Source: Herbidospora mongoliensis
GTDB lineage: Bacteria > Actinomycetota > Actinomycetes > Streptosporangiales > Streptosporangiaceae
Direction: 5' to 3'
NCBI RefSeq assembly: GCF_001570545.1
Contig: NZ_BBXD01000010.1
Span: forward strand, 310,001-374,000
Length of the DNA: 64,000 nt
Positions 8,032-17,493 of the stretch are shown piece after piece. The number at the start of each line of letters is the position of its first letter. Position 1 is the first letter of the stretch. The notes beneath the pieces were generated by a model. That model made no database searches. It saw only the letters and a list, made by a program, of their open reading frames with translations, and had not been told where the DNA came from. The translations under genes were made by a program, and so were the position numbers.

Positions 8032-10155
8032 CTAGGAGAAGACGTCGAACGCGTCGACCAGCATGTACTGGCCTGACCGCTTGACGCCGCGCAGGGTGTG
8101 CGACCCCTGCGACAGGTTGCGGACGCCCCAGATGACCGCGGCGGCCTGGCGGGTGCCGCTGGTCGTGTCGACGGTGGCCCGCAGGACGTTGTCGAGGTAG
8201 ATGTCGACGAGACCCTGGTCGGAGTACTTCTCCGACAGGAAGTCGACGCCGGTGCCGGTGAAGGTGTAGGTGAACGACGCGCCGTTGGTGGTCGTGTACT
8301 GCACGTCGTCGTTCACGTCGCCGTAGCCCCGGCCGCTGCTGGTGGACCAGCCGGTGCTGTAGGTGGCCGCGTCCTGGTTGACCCGGCGGATCGTGGCGCC
8401 CGTCGAGTAGAGCTGCGTCTTCGGCACGATCTCGGCCGGGGTGTTCGGGCTCGCCCAGGCGAGCTTCATGAACGCCTCGTTGGTCCGGTCGGTGTAGTCG
8501 ACGCGGATCTCGTGGCGGCGACCGGCGACGAGGGTCACGCTGCCCTGGTCGACGGCGGCCGTGTGCGGGGTGGTGTTGTTGATGACGAGCTGCCCGTCGA
8601 TCCACAGCTGGACGGTGTCATCCGACCCGGTGGTGAAGGTGTAGCGCTCGGAGTAGCGCGGCTCGATCGTGCCGGTCCAGCGCGCGGAGAAGTTGTCGGT
8701 GTTGATCGCCGGGGCCGGGGAGCCGCTGTAGCGCCAGGCGTAGTTGACGGTCGGGTCGGTCCTGATGACCGCCGGGGAACCGGAGAACGTGGTGTTGTTC
8801 CAGTACGTCCCCTTGAGCCCGGTGCCGGTGCCGACCGCCCTGGGGGCCGTCGGGGTGATGTCGGCCTCGATGACGGTGGCGATGGAGTTGGTGGCCGAGC
8901 CGCTCGGCCGGAAGTCGTAGCCGTCGCCGGCCGCCTGGAAGGTCACCGGTGAGCCGCTGCCGATCACCCGTGCGCCGGTCACCGTGAACGGCGCCCGCTG
9001 GGTGACGTGCAGGGTGCTCGCCCAGTTGTTGACGATCAGGTAGAGCTTGTTGCCCTTACGGGTGACCTTGCCCCAGCTCGGCTGGGCGACCAGGCCGGTG
9101 TGGCCCGCGCCGTGGATGGCGGCGCTGTTGACGGCCATCCAGTTGCCGATGCCGCGCAGGCCGTCGGACTGGCCGGTGGTGACCGCGCCGGTGTCGGTCG
9201 GGCCGATGTTGAGCAGCAGGTTCGCGCCGTTGCTGGTCAGGGTCGCCAGGTCGCGCACCATCGAGGTCGGCGTCTTGAAGTTCGTGTCCCAGGCCGCGTA
9301 GCCCCAGGTGTTGTTGATCGTGATGCACGACTCGTTGAGCTGGATCGACGGCGCGGAACCCTGGAGCGCCTGCTCGGGGGTGCCGAAGTCGCCGTCGAGG
9401 GCGCGCCGCTTGCCCACTCGGTTGTTGATGACGGCCTGAGGGGCGATGCTGCGGACGTACCGCTCAAGATCTTCGCCGTTCTGCGCCGACCACGGGTTGA
9501 CCGGGTTGCTCTCGGTCCACTCGCCGTCGAACCACAGCACGGCCGGGTCGTAGGCGGTCACCAGCTCCTGGAGCTGGGCCTTCATCTTGGTGACGTAGGC
9601 CGGGAAATTGCCGGTGAAGTCGGGGTCGTGCCAGTCCCAGATGGAGTAGTAGAAGCCGAGCTTGATGCCGTTGGCGGTCGCGGCGGTCTTCAGCTCGCGC
9701 AGGATGTCGCGGTTGAAGCCCGAGTGGTCGCGGATGTTCCACCGGTTGACGGCCGTGGGCCACATGGCGAAGCCGTCGTGGTGCTTGGAGGTGATGACGA
9801 TGTACTTCTGCCCGGCCTGCTTGGCCATCTGCACGATGGCGTTCGCGTCGAACGCGGTGGGGTTGAACGTGGCGGCCTTCGCCTCGTACTCGTTCCACGG
9901 GATGTTGCACTGACGCTTGATCCACTCGACCTCGCGGCAGTTGTTGTACTGACCCTTGTACAACGCGTACGGCCCGAAGTGGATGAACATCCCGAAGCGC
10001 GCCTCGTCGAACCAACGGGTGCGTGACGAGGTCAGCGCGTCGTCGACGACGTAGTTGTCGCCGGGCGCGGCGGCGGCGGGCGACGACTGCACGACGACCG
10101 TGGCCGTCAGCGCCACGAGCAGTGACAGGGCTGCCCGTAAGAATCTTGACCGCAT
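8032..10155 (-). CDS. Secreted GH29 alpha-L-fucosidase with PA14 domain
   Basis: 707 residues. A signal peptide ends near residue 32. The GH29 catalytic barrel follows (about 35-400), with VITSKHHDGFAMW and the nucleophile aspartate in LWFDGEW (about residue 209). Next comes a PA14-type carbohydrate-binding domain (about 445-580: GLKGTYWNN, FSARWTGTIEP, DDTVQLWIDG) and a C-terminal beta-sandwich module ending VDAFDVFS. It would release L-fucose from external glycans. The ribosome site GAGAGGA precedes the ATG. The LysR gene behind it is on the same strand but 239 bases away, so co-regulation is uncertain. Confidence 0.9.
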   Translation of the reverse strand: MRSRFLRAALSLLVALTATVVVQSSPAAAAPGDNYVVDDALTSSRTRWFDEARFGMFIHFGPYALYKGQYNNCREVEWIKRQCNIPWNEYEAKAATFNPTAFDANAIVQMAKQAGQKYIVITSKHHDGFAMWPTAVNRWNIRDHSGFNRDILRELKTAATANGIKLGFYYSIWDWHDPDFTGNFPAYVTKMKAQLQELVTAYDPAVLWFDGEWTESNPVNPWSAQNGEDLERYVRSIAPQAVINNRVGKRRALDGDFGTPEQALQGSAPSIQLNESCITINNTWGYAAWDTNFKTPTSMVRDLATLTSNGANLLLNIGPTDTGAVTTGQSDGLRGIGNWMAVNSAAIHGAGHTGLVAQPSWGKVTRKGNKLYLIVNNWASTLHVTQRAPFTVTGARVIGSGSPVTFQAAGDGYDFRPSGSATNSIATVIEADITPTAPRAVGTGTGLKGTYWNNTTFSGSPAVIRTDPTVNYAWRYSGSPAPAINTDNFSARWTGTIEPRYSERYTFTTGSDDTVQLWIDGQLVINNTTPHTAAVDQGSVTLVAGRRHEIRVDYTDRTNEAFMKLAWASPNTPAEIVPKTQLYSTGATIRRVNQDAATYSTGWSTSSGRGYGDVNDDVQYTTTNGASFTYTFTGTGVDFLSEKYSDQGLVDIYLDNVLRATVDTTSGTRQAAAVIWGVRNLSQGSHTLRGVKRSGQYMLVDAFDVFS

Positions 10156-10246
10156 GAAGTCCTCTCAGGTGGCTGGATGCGATCAGCTCGCCGCCGCGTG
10201 TACGCCGCTACATGGGGAGGCGAACCAGACGAAATGTACGTGCAAC

Positions 10247-10276
10247 ATTGACGCCCCGAAACATCCGACCTGTCAA
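10247..10276 (-). promoter_or_regulatory. Possible promoter of the fucosidase gene
   Basis: Reading toward the fucosidase gene, TTGACA (10276-10271) is followed after 18 bases by GTCAAT (10252-10247). The -35 matches the housekeeping consensus and the -10 is weak. The two hexamers also share inverted TTGAC/GTCAA arms, so an operator is an alternative reading. Confidence 0.35.
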
Positions 10277-10394
10277 GGATCAAACGGGGATTGATTACTA
10301 ATGTATTCAAGCAATCACCCGGCATGATCGGGCTTGTGGTGCCTCCGTGCCTGCTCACGCGAGGGCCACACGTAGGATGTCTTCCGCCCAGGGG

Positions 10395-11261
10395 TCAGGC
10401 GAACGGGTAGCCGCGCAGCGCCTGCTGGAAGGCCCGCTCCGCGATCGGCACGTACTCCGAATGGGTCGCGTTGGCCGAGAGGGCGACCGTCACCGGCAGG
10501 GGGCCCGGCGCGGAGGGAAGCGCGAGCCGGGCCGCGCGGGGCAGGTCCCACAGTTCGTCGCCGTTGGCGACGAGACAGGCGACGCCGAGGCCGGCCTTCG
10601 CGGCGGAGCGCAGCCCGACGAGTTCGGGCCCCTCGTAGGCCACTCGCCAGGGGACCTCCGACGCGTCGAGGGTGTCGACGATGCGGCGGCGCAGGGTGCA
10701 CGGCTCGGTGAAGAGGGTCAGCGGCAGGGCGGCGCCTTCGCCGTGGGCGGGGCGGCCGAACCAGTCCATGTGCATCTCGCCCAGCTGGTGGGCGGGGCCG
10801 GCGGCCGGTTCCGACTGGAGGAGCAGGGCCAGGTCGAGCTGGCCCGACGACACCTGGTTCTCCAGCGACTCGCTCAACCCCGTCTGCACGCCGACCTGGA
10901 CATGGGGCAGCCCACGGTTCAGGAGGCGGAGGATCTCGGGGAGCGCCTCGGCGAGCTGGTTGACCACGCCGATCGTCAGGCGGGCGGTGCCCGACGGCGG
11001 GACGAAACGGCCCACGGCCTCGTCGTTCAGCGCGACGATCCGGCGGGCGTAGCCGAGCAGTTCCTCGCCCTCGGTGCTGAGCTCCAGGATGCGGCCGGTC
11101 GAGGTGAAAATGGGCCCCTTGACGAGACCGCCGAGCTGACGGATCTGCTGGCTCACCGCCGGCTGGGTCACATGCAGCGCCTCGGCCGCCTTACGGAACC
11201 CGCCGAGCTCGACCACGGTCACCAAAGCCCTCAGCCGATTGATTTGCAGATCGTGATACAT
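10395..11261 (-). CDS. LysR-family transcriptional regulator
   Basis: 288 residues. The N-terminal winged helix (about 5-65) contains the LysR recognition helix HVTQPAVSQQIRQLGG. The effector-binding domain runs from about residue 90 (ARLTIGVVNQLAEALP) with a typical two-lobe pattern. The ribosome site AAGGG precedes the ATG. It is divergently placed 261 bases from the azole-peptide precursor gene, the classic arrangement in which a LysR protein controls the opposite gene, so it is a candidate regulator of that cluster. It could equally act on the fucosidase gene downstream of it. Confidence 0.88.
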   Translation of the reverse strand: MYHDLQINRLRALVTVVELGGFRKAAEALHVTQPAVSQQIRQLGGLVKGPIFTSTGRILELSTEGEELLGYARRIVALNDEAVGRFVPPSGTARLTIGVVNQLAEALPEILRLLNRGLPHVQVGVQTGLSESLENQVSSGQLDLALLLQSEPAAGPAHQLGEMHMDWFGRPAHGEGAALPLTLFTEPCTLRRRIVDTLDASEVPWRVAYEGPELVGLRSAAKAGLGVACLVANGDELWDLPRAARLALPSAPGPLPVTVALSANATHSEYVPIAERAFQQALRGYPFA

Positions 11262-11414
11262 GCCATTTCCCTTAATAAGGCAGATGGACCCCGGACGGTG
11301 TCCGCGTGTCGATGTCCCGGACCGTCCCGGGCCGCGGCCTCACGGGCCGGCGGATTCGAATGCGATTCACGAGGCTCAGCCTAGAAGCGCTTACATCCGG
11401 TCGTCTGTACGTGG

Positions 11415-11435
11415 TTTCACGATCCCGATGTGAAA
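11415..11435. promoter_or_regulatory. Inverted repeat upstream of the RiPP operon
   Basis: TTTCAC and GTGAAA face each other across 9 bases, 88-108 bases before the precursor start. A T-N11-A-like symmetric site at this distance suits a LysR operator, though the operon's own LuxR-type regulator is an alternative partner. Confidence 0.45.
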
Positions 11436-11522
11436 ATCTCACACCCGTCTCGTGAATCGATGACTGTCGACGCGCGGGCCGCCCTGCGGAGAATCGAAGA
11501 CGATCCGACAGGAGGATTTTCC

Positions 11523-11762
11523 ATGGCCACGATGACTCACGCGGACGAAGACTGGCGATTCGCCGAACTGGTGATGCGGGCGTGGACGGAACCCGCTCTG
11601 GCCGCCCGCTACGAAGACGACCCGGCCGGCACCCTGGCCCAGTTCGGCATCGACCTCGGCGCCGACGACGCGCCGCCGCTGTCGGCGGGCGGTGACCCGC
11701 TGCGCATCGCCGACCTGTCCGAACCATCGATGAAATCCGCGAAATGGACCTACTGCGGATGA
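11523..11762 (+). CDS. RiPP (TOMM) precursor peptide with NHLP-like leader
   Basis: 79 residues. The ATG has an excellent ribosome site (AGGAGG, 6 bases upstream), which rules out the in-frame ATG at 11430. Residues 11-45 (WRFAELVMRAW, ARYEDDPAGTLAQFGID) match the pattern of nitrile-hydratase-like leader peptides: a conserved helix, then DPAGTLAQFGI. The rest is Gly/Asp/Pro-rich and ends SMKSAKWTYCG. That tail has one Cys (78), Thr76 and Ser66, 69 and 72 as residues that a YcaO enzyme could cyclise. Its stop overlaps the start of the cyclodehydratase gene (ATGA), so the two are translated together. Mature product, cleavage site and bioactivity are unknown. Confidence 0.85.
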   Translation: MATMTHADEDWRFAELVMRAWTEPALAARYEDDPAGTLAQFGIDLGADDAPPLSAGGDPLRIADLSEPSMKSAKWTYCG

Positions 11763-13714
11763 AGGTCGGGTTCAAGCGGCATTGGCGAGCGGTGACCGTG
11801 CCCGGTGACGGGGTCTACCTGACCTCGGCCCGCGCCACGGTCGCCCTCCACGGCGACCACATCGAAGAGGTCGCCCCCCTCCTCGACGGCAACCACGACC
11901 TGGCCGACCTGCACGAACAGACCGGGATCGGAGCCGGCGACCTGGGGCGGCTGCTCGGCCGGCTGTCCGAGGCCGACCTCGTCGCGCCGCGGCCCGACGA
12001 CGACGTGGCGCCGGAGGTCCGGGCCTACTGGGACCTGGCCGGGCTCGGCCTGCCCACCGGCACGGTCGAGGTGATCTCGCTCGGCGATTCCTCGCCGGCC
12101 GAGAGGGCTCTCCAGGATCTGGGCCTGCGCACCGGCACGGCCGAGAAGGTGCTGGTCGTCTGTGACGACTACCTCGATCCCGCGCTCGCGTCGATCAACG
12201 CCGACCGCCTCGCCGACGGACGGCCGTGGCTTCCCGTCGCGGTCAACGGTCCTGATCTGTGGATCGGCCCGGGATTCCAGCCGGGGGAGTCGGCCTGCTG
12301 GGAGTGTCTCGCGGCCCGCCTCAGGATCCGGCGGCAGGCGCCGCCGGGGTTCGCGCCGTCCGCCGCCCTGCCGCAGACGAAGTCGATCGGCGCGCAGATC
12401 GCGGCCGTGCGGATCGCGGGATGGCTGGCCGGGCAGGAGCTCCACAGCCTGTGGACGTTCGACCCGCTCACCCTCGACGCCGCGCACCACCCCGTGACCC
12501 GACGCCCGCAGTGCCCGGCCTGCGGTGACTCGCGAACTCACAGCGGACCCGTGGAGATCACGTCCAAGCCCAAGGTGCACGCCCACAGGTCGGCCGGCCT
12601 CCAGGAGACCTGGGATCGCTACGTCCACCTCACCGACCCGGCCACCGGCGTCACCGACCGGGTCCGCCGCGACCCCCGCGCCCCCGGATTTCTCAACTCC
12701 TACCTCTCCGGCCGCAACCTCGCCCTCCCCGTCAGCGGCCTGCGGGCCAACAGCGGCGGCAAGGGCGGCACCCCGCTCGAGGCGCGGGTGGGCGCGTTGT
12801 GCGAGGCCGTGGAACGTTACTGCGGCTCCCGCCTCGGCGAGGAACACGTCATCCACGACTCCTACCGCAACATCGGCGAGCCGGCCGTGCACCCGGACGA
12901 TGTCCTGCTTTTCGACACCCGTCAGCGCGCCCGCTTCGACGAGAGCGCGGAAATCGAATGGACCCCGCTCTTCACCCTCGACGGCGGCAGGCGTTACCTG
13001 CCCACCGAAATGCTCTATTTCACCGAAGGCGGCCAGGCCGACTCCAATGGAAACGCCGCCGGGGCCTCCATCGAAGACGCCATTCTTCAGGGCTTCTTCG
13101 AGCTGGTCGAACGCGATGCGGTCGGAATCTGGTGGTACAACCGGACCCGTCAGCCTGAGGTCGTCCTGAACGACCCGTGGACCGACGCGCTGAAACTCGA
13201 CTACGCCAGAATCGGCCGTGACCTGTGGGTCCTCGACCTGACGACCGATATCGACATCCCGGCCATGGCCGCCGTCTCCACGAAGAACGGCCAGGAGGTC
13301 ATGCTGGGTTTCGGCGCCCATCTGGATCCGGCGACGGCCGCCCGCCGCGCCCTCACCGAACTCGGCCAGCTCCTCCCCGCCGCCACGGACATCGACATGC
13401 GCCCGTGGTGGGGCCGCGTCTCGACCCGGAGTCATCCCTGTCTGCTTCCCGACGGGGTGGCCGGGCTCAGTTCGTACAGAGAGAACGGAGATCTGAAAGC
13501 CGACGTCGAGCTGATCCGGCGGTTCGATCCGCTCGTTCTCGACCAGACCCGCCCGGACATCGGGCTTCCCGTCGTGAAGGTCGTCGTTCCGGGGCTGCGG
13601 CATTTCTGGCCACGTTTCGCCCCGGGCAGGTTGTTCGACATCCCGGTGAAACTGGGGCGGCTCGATCGGCCGACCGCTTACGACGACCTGAACCCGGTCG
13701 CCCTGTTCATGTGA
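11759..13714 (+). CDS. Fused TOMM cyclodehydratase (RRE/ThiF-like + YcaO)
   Basis: 651 residues from the ATG that overlaps the precursor stop; an in-frame ATG at 11744 is less likely. The first 80 or so residues form a winged-helix precursor-recognition element (RHWRAVTVPGDGVYL, DLHEQTG, LLGRLSEADLV). Residues about 85-260 resemble the ocin-ThiF-like partner domain and keep a zinc-type cysteine set (SACWECLAARL, PQCPACG). The C-terminal 370 residues are a YcaO domain with the ATP-binding blocks ALCEAVERYCG and AILQGFFELVERDA. Together these convert Cys/Ser/Thr of the precursor into azolines using ATP. The C-terminus ends NPVALFM and lacks the PxPxP tail of many azoline-forming YcaO proteins. 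Confidence 0.9.
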   Translation: MKVGFKRHWRAVTVPGDGVYLTSARATVALHGDHIEEVAPLLDGNHDLADLHEQTGIGAGDLGRLLGRLSEADLVAPRPDDDVAPEVRAYWDLAGLGLPTGTVEVISLGDSSPAERALQDLGLRTGTAEKVLVVCDDYLDPALASINADRLADGRPWLPVAVNGPDLWIGPGFQPGESACWECLAARLRIRRQAPPGFAPSAALPQTKSIGAQIAAVRIAGWLAGQELHSLWTFDPLTLDAAHHPVTRRPQCPACGDSRTHSGPVEITSKPKVHAHRSAGLQETWDRYVHLTDPATGVTDRVRRDPRAPGFLNSYLSGRNLALPVSGLRANSGGKGGTPLEARVGALCEAVERYCGSRLGEEHVIHDSYRNIGEPAVHPDDVLLFDTRQRARFDESAEIEWTPLFTLDGGRRYLPTEMLYFTEGGQADSNGNAAGASIEDAILQGFFELVERDAVGIWWYNRTRQPEVVLNDPWTDALKLDYARIGRDLWVLDLTTDIDIPAMAAVSTKNGQEVMLGFGAHLDPATAARRALTELGQLLPAATDIDMRPWWGRVSTRSHPCLLPDGVAGLSSYRENGDLKADVELIRRFDPLVLDQTRPDIGLPVVKVVVPGLRHFWPRFAPGRLFDIPVKLGRLDRPTAYDDLNPVALFM

Positions 13715-13725
13715 GAGGAGCCGAC

Positions 13726-15174
13726 ATGCACGACACGCTCCCCCCATTCCCGTTGTGGTCGTTCCGCGAGGACGTCTTCGTCGAACCCGACACCGGCGAG
13801 GGCGTGGTCGTCGTGCACTCACGCTGGGAGGACACCGTCCTGCCTATGCCCGCGCCGCCCGTCGTCGAGGCGCTGCGCCGGATGAGCCTGGGGCCCATCT
13901 CGCTCGGCAACGTGATCAGATCGGGCGCCGACCGGCGGGCCCTGACGGCGCTGCTCGACGACCTGGCCCATCTGGTCGTGCGGTCGTTCGGCCTGGACCG
14001 GGAGCAGCCGCTGGTGTCCGTCGTGCCGCTCACCCCGCAGGCCACCTTCCACCTGCCGCAGGGCCCGCTGGTTCATCCGGTGCGCCTGTCGCGCTTCGCC
14101 GTCCTCACCACCGACGGCACCAACTACCTGCTGGAATCGCCGCTGTCGCAGCATCGCGTGATCCTGCACCGCGCCGACGCGATCGGCCATCTCGGCACGC
14201 TGATGCGCCCGACCGTCCCGGCGGCGGTCGGCGCGGAGACCCGGTCGGTGATCGCCTTCCTGATGGCGGCAGGGATGGTCGTCGAGGCCGCGACCGGCGA
14301 CCCGTTCCAGCGGATCGAGTTCGCCGAGGACAACGATCCCGCGCTGACCATGTGGGCCCCGATCGACCTGATGTTCCACACCCGCTCCACGCTGGGCCGC
14401 CACGACCAGGACTTCGGCGTGACCTATCCGCTCGGCGAGCACGGCAGCGTGGAACCGGTCGTGAAGGACACCAAGGCGGGCATCTCGCTGCCCCGGCCCT
14501 CCTGGGACGACCTGGCCGAAGACCCGCCGTTCTCCGCCGTCGTCGAGGCGCACCGGCCGGCCCAGACCTTCTCCGAAGAGCCGATGACCCTCGACGACCT
14601 GGGCACACTCCTCTATCGGACCGCCCGGGTCCGCGCGCTGAACGGCTCGCCCTCCACCGCGGCCACCCAGACCACGAGCGACCGGCCCTGCCCGACCAGC
14701 GGCGACCTGCACGAACTGGAGCTCTACGCCGTCGTCGACCGGTGCGCCGGCCTGGCCCGAGGGGTCTACCACTACGACCCTTACCACCACAGGCTGACCG
14801 CGCTCGACGGCGACCCGGACGAGCTGCTCGCCTCGGCGAACCTGGCCTCCCGGCCGCCCGTGCTGCTGATGATCACCGCGCGGTTCCGGCGGCTGTCGTG
14901 GAAGTACAACGGCCTCGGCTACTCGCTCGTGCTCACCGACGCGGGAGCGCTGGTGCAGACGTTGTCGCTGGCCGGGACGGCCATGGGCCTCGCCGGATGC
15001 CGGGTGGACGGCCCCGACATCGACGCCTCGGCGCACGTGTTCGGGCTCGACTGGCGGACCGAGTCGAGCGTCTGCGGCTACGCCGTAGGCCACGCCCAGC
15101 CTGTTGTCGTCGGTGACGGATTCCCCGTCAACGACGCCGATTGGCCGATGCTCGCCGCCGCCCTTCTCGCATAA
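13726..15174 (+). CDS. SagB-type FMN azoline dehydrogenase
   Basis: 482 residues, ATG with GAGAGGAG upstream, 11 bases after the cyclodehydratase stop. The N-terminal 230 residues are a winged-helix/linker region common in actinobacterial SagB-type proteins. The C-terminal nitroreductase-fold domain (about 275-482) has TFSEEPMTLDDLGTLLYRTA and the block RRLSWKYNGLGYSLVLTDAG, whose Lys-Tyr pair corresponds to the catalytic/FMN region of SagB/BcerB proteins. The expected reaction is oxidation of thiazoline/oxazoline rings to thiazole/oxazole. Its presence implies that the product carries aromatic azoles. Confidence 0.9.
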   Translation: MHDTLPPFPLWSFREDVFVEPDTGEGVVVVHSRWEDTVLPMPAPPVVEALRRMSLGPISLGNVIRSGADRRALTALLDDLAHLVVRSFGLDREQPLVSVVPLTPQATFHLPQGPLVHPVRLSRFAVLTTDGTNYLLESPLSQHRVILHRADAIGHLGTLMRPTVPAAVGAETRSVIAFLMAAGMVVEAATGDPFQRIEFAEDNDPALTMWAPIDLMFHTRSTLGRHDQDFGVTYPLGEHGSVEPVVKDTKAGISLPRPSWDDLAEDPPFSAVVEAHRPAQTFSEEPMTLDDLGTLLYRTARVRALNGSPSTAATQTTSDRPCPTSGDLHELELYAVVDRCAGLARGVYHYDPYHHRLTALDGDPDELLASANLASRPPVLLMITARFRRLSWKYNGLGYSLVLTDAGALVQTLSLAGTAMGLAGCRVDGPDIDASAHVFGLDWRTESSVCGYAVGHAQPVVVGDGFPVNDADWPMLAAALLA

Positions 15175-15203
15175 GCCGAAATTTCCGGGTAAGTGAGGGC
15201 TCT

Positions 15204-17408
15204 GTGGTGTCGTTAGGAATGCGGCCCGGAACCATGGCGCGCGCCGTCATCGGCGTCGTGCTGTTCGCCTACACCTTCAACGCCCTGATGTTCGTCTGGG
15301 GCGAGGACCTGCGCGGCCCGCCTCTGGCCGCCTTCGCCGCCTGCCTGCTGACCGGGTTAGGGCTCCAGCTCGTCCACTCGACCCGCGACGTCCTCTTCTG
15401 GTCCCCGCCGAAGAAGGCGCTCTCGCTCATGGCCCAGGCCGCCGTCATGTTCGCGCCGTTCGCCTGGGTGGGCCCGCAGGCCGGGTCGGTCGCCGGGTTC
15501 CTCGCCGGTTCGATGCTCCTCGCCGTCCCGGGTCCACTGCGCTGGGCTCTGTACGCCGCCGTCCCCGCCGCCATCTTCGCGGTCCTCACGGTGCTGGGAA
15601 TGGCCCCGCTCGACGTCGTCTACGGCGCCTATTTCACCGCCCTGACCGGCCTGATGGTCTACGGCCTCAGCTCCCTGGCCTCACTGGCCCAGACCGTGCA
15701 CGCCGCCCGGGGCGAACTGGCCGGAGTGGCCGTCGCCCAGGAGCGGCTGCGGGTGGCCCGGGACGTCCACGACCTGCTCGGATACAACGTCTCCGCGCTG
15801 ACCCTGAAGAGCGAACTGGCCTACCGCCTGCTCCCCGGCGCGGCCGACCGCGCCCGCCGCGAACTGCGCGACGTGCTCACGCTGTCGCGCCAGGCGCTCG
15901 GCGACGTCAGGGTGGTCGCGGGCGGCAGCCGGCCGATGTCGCTGGCGGCCGAGGTGCGGTCGGCGGAGTCGATGCTGATCGCCGCCGACATGGACGTCGA
16001 GATCGCCCTGTCGCCCTGCCCGCTGCCGGAGGAGGTCGACACGGTCCTGGCCATCGTGCTGCGCGAGGCCGTCACGAACGTGCTCCGGCACAGCAAGGCC
16101 CAGCACTGCCTGGTGGAGACCGCGCTGGCAGGCGACCGCATCGTGCTGCGCGTGGTCAACGACGGCCCCGACCTCCCGGCGGAGGACCTGGACGGCGGCG
16201 CGGGCCTGGACAACCTGTCGGCCCGCGTCGAGGCGGCCGGCGGCACCAGCACCACCGTCCAGGACGACGAGTGGTTCACCTTCACCGCCGAGGTCCCGAT
16301 CGCCCAGCCGGTCGTGGAAGACCCGGTGACCAGGACGTTCGCCCAGATCACCGCCCAGCCCTGGCACCTGCGGGTGGCCCGCACGATCGCCGTCGTCGTG
16401 CTGCTCGGCTACGGCGTGCTGATGGTCGTGAACGTCCTGGCCCAGGGCCCCGGCTCCCTCGGCCTGCTGGAGTTCGCCCTCTGCGTGGCCGTGCTGGTCG
16501 GCGTGCAGATCGCCCTGGCCCTGGGCTTTCATCTACGGGGCTTCGCCCTGCCGGCGCAGGCGGTGGCGACCTACCTCCCCCTGCTGTGGATCGGCGACCC
16601 CTGGGGCTCGATGGGCGGCTTCCTGGCCGGTACGGCGCTGATCGTCCTGTCCGGCGCCTGGCGCTGGTGCTGTTACGCCGCCGTCGGCGTCAGCGTGGCC
16701 GCCCTGTCGGTGCTCAACGGCGACGCGGGGGAGTGGACCGTCTACCTCACCCTCTCGACCCTGCTGACAGGCCTGGTCGTGTACGGCATCAGCTCGCTCA
16801 CCGGCCTCGTCGCCCAGGTTGACCAGGCCCGCGACGACCTGGCCCGCGGCGCCGTCACCCGCGAACGTCTACGCGTGGCCCGCGAACTCCACGACCTGCT
16901 CGGCAACGACCTGGCCGACATGACGGTGAAGAGCGAACGCGCCTACCGCCTGCTGCCCGGCTCGGTCGACCGGGCCCGCGCCGAACTCGCCGAGGTCCTG
17001 GACGTGGCCCGCCGCGCCGTCGCCGACGTCAGATCGGTCGCGAGCGGCTACCGCCACATGTCGTTCACCGCCGAACTCGACTCCGCCCGCGCGACGATGA
17101 CCGCGGCCGGGGTGTGCGTCCAGGTGCGTTCCGGGGAGCCCTCCGGGGAGGTCGACGCGCTGCTGGCGGTCGTGCTCCGGGAGGCGGTCACGAACGTCCT
17201 GCGGCACAGCGCCGCCACCCGCTGCGAGATCGTCCTGACCCCACCCGCGACCCTGACCGTCTGGAACGACGGAGTCCCGGCTTCGGCGCCTCCGGGTGAA
17301 CCCGGCACCGCCCTTGATGACCTGGCCGAACGCCTGAAATCCGTCGGCGGGTCGTTGAAATGTGAACGAGATTCCGGGGCGTTCCTACTAAAGGTCGACA
17401 TCCCATAA
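15204..17408 (+). CDS. Tandem sensor histidine kinase: two NarL/DesK-type kinases in one chain
   Basis: About 734 residues. GTG at 15204 or 15207 with GAGGG upstream; ATG 15219 is the alternative. Module 1 has about five membrane helices (15-165), a HisKA_3 box with the phosphoacceptor in ARDVHDLLG (His189) and a HATPase (LREAVTNVLRHS, GAGLDNL). Module 2 repeats the whole plan from about residue 390: membrane helices, ARELHDLLG (His563), LREAVTNVLRHS, and a degenerate glycine box (GTALDDL). Both histidines and both N-boxes are intact. The halves are plainly duplicates and would form an intramolecular dimer of a kinase that normally homodimerises. It lies 29 bases after the SagB gene and is followed by the response regulator. 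Confidence 0.88.
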   Translation: MVSLGMRPGTMARAVIGVVLFAYTFNALMFVWGEDLRGPPLAAFAACLLTGLGLQLVHSTRDVLFWSPPKKALSLMAQAAVMFAPFAWVGPQAGSVAGFLAGSMLLAVPGPLRWALYAAVPAAIFAVLTVLGMAPLDVVYGAYFTALTGLMVYGLSSLASLAQTVHAARGELAGVAVAQERLRVARDVHDLLGYNVSALTLKSELAYRLLPGAADRARRELRDVLTLSRQALGDVRVVAGGSRPMSLAAEVRSAESMLIAADMDVEIALSPCPLPEEVDTVLAIVLREAVTNVLRHSKAQHCLVETALAGDRIVLRVVNDGPDLPAEDLDGGAGLDNLSARVEAAGGTSTTVQDDEWFTFTAEVPIAQPVVEDPVTRTFAQITAQPWHLRVARTIAVVVLLGYGVLMVVNVLAQGPGSLGLLEFALCVAVLVGVQIALALGFHLRGFALPAQAVATYLPLLWIGDPWGSMGGFLAGTALIVLSGAWRWCCYAAVGVSVAALSVLNGDAGEWTVYLTLSTLLTGLVVYGISSLTGLVAQVDQARDDLARGAVTRERLRVARELHDLLGNDLADMTVKSERAYRLLPGSVDRARAELAEVLDVARRAVADVRSVASGYRHMSFTAELDSARATMTAAGVCVQVRSGEPSGEVDALLAVVLREAVTNVLRHSAATRCEIVLTPPATLTVWNDGVPASAPPGEPGTALDDLAERLKSVGGSLKCERDSGAFLLKVDIP

Positions 17409-17493
17409 TGACGCTCTGTCAAGAATGTCCGGCATTGCCTATTTCCGCCACGTCGGTACAAGATTCATTTTGACCTTGAAACCGGCCGGGGGA

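Noticed and set aside
11744-11761. ATG at 11744 as start of the cyclodehydratase
   Set aside because: ATG 11759 overlaps the precursor stop as ATGA, a normal coupling, and no ribosome site favours the earlier ATG.
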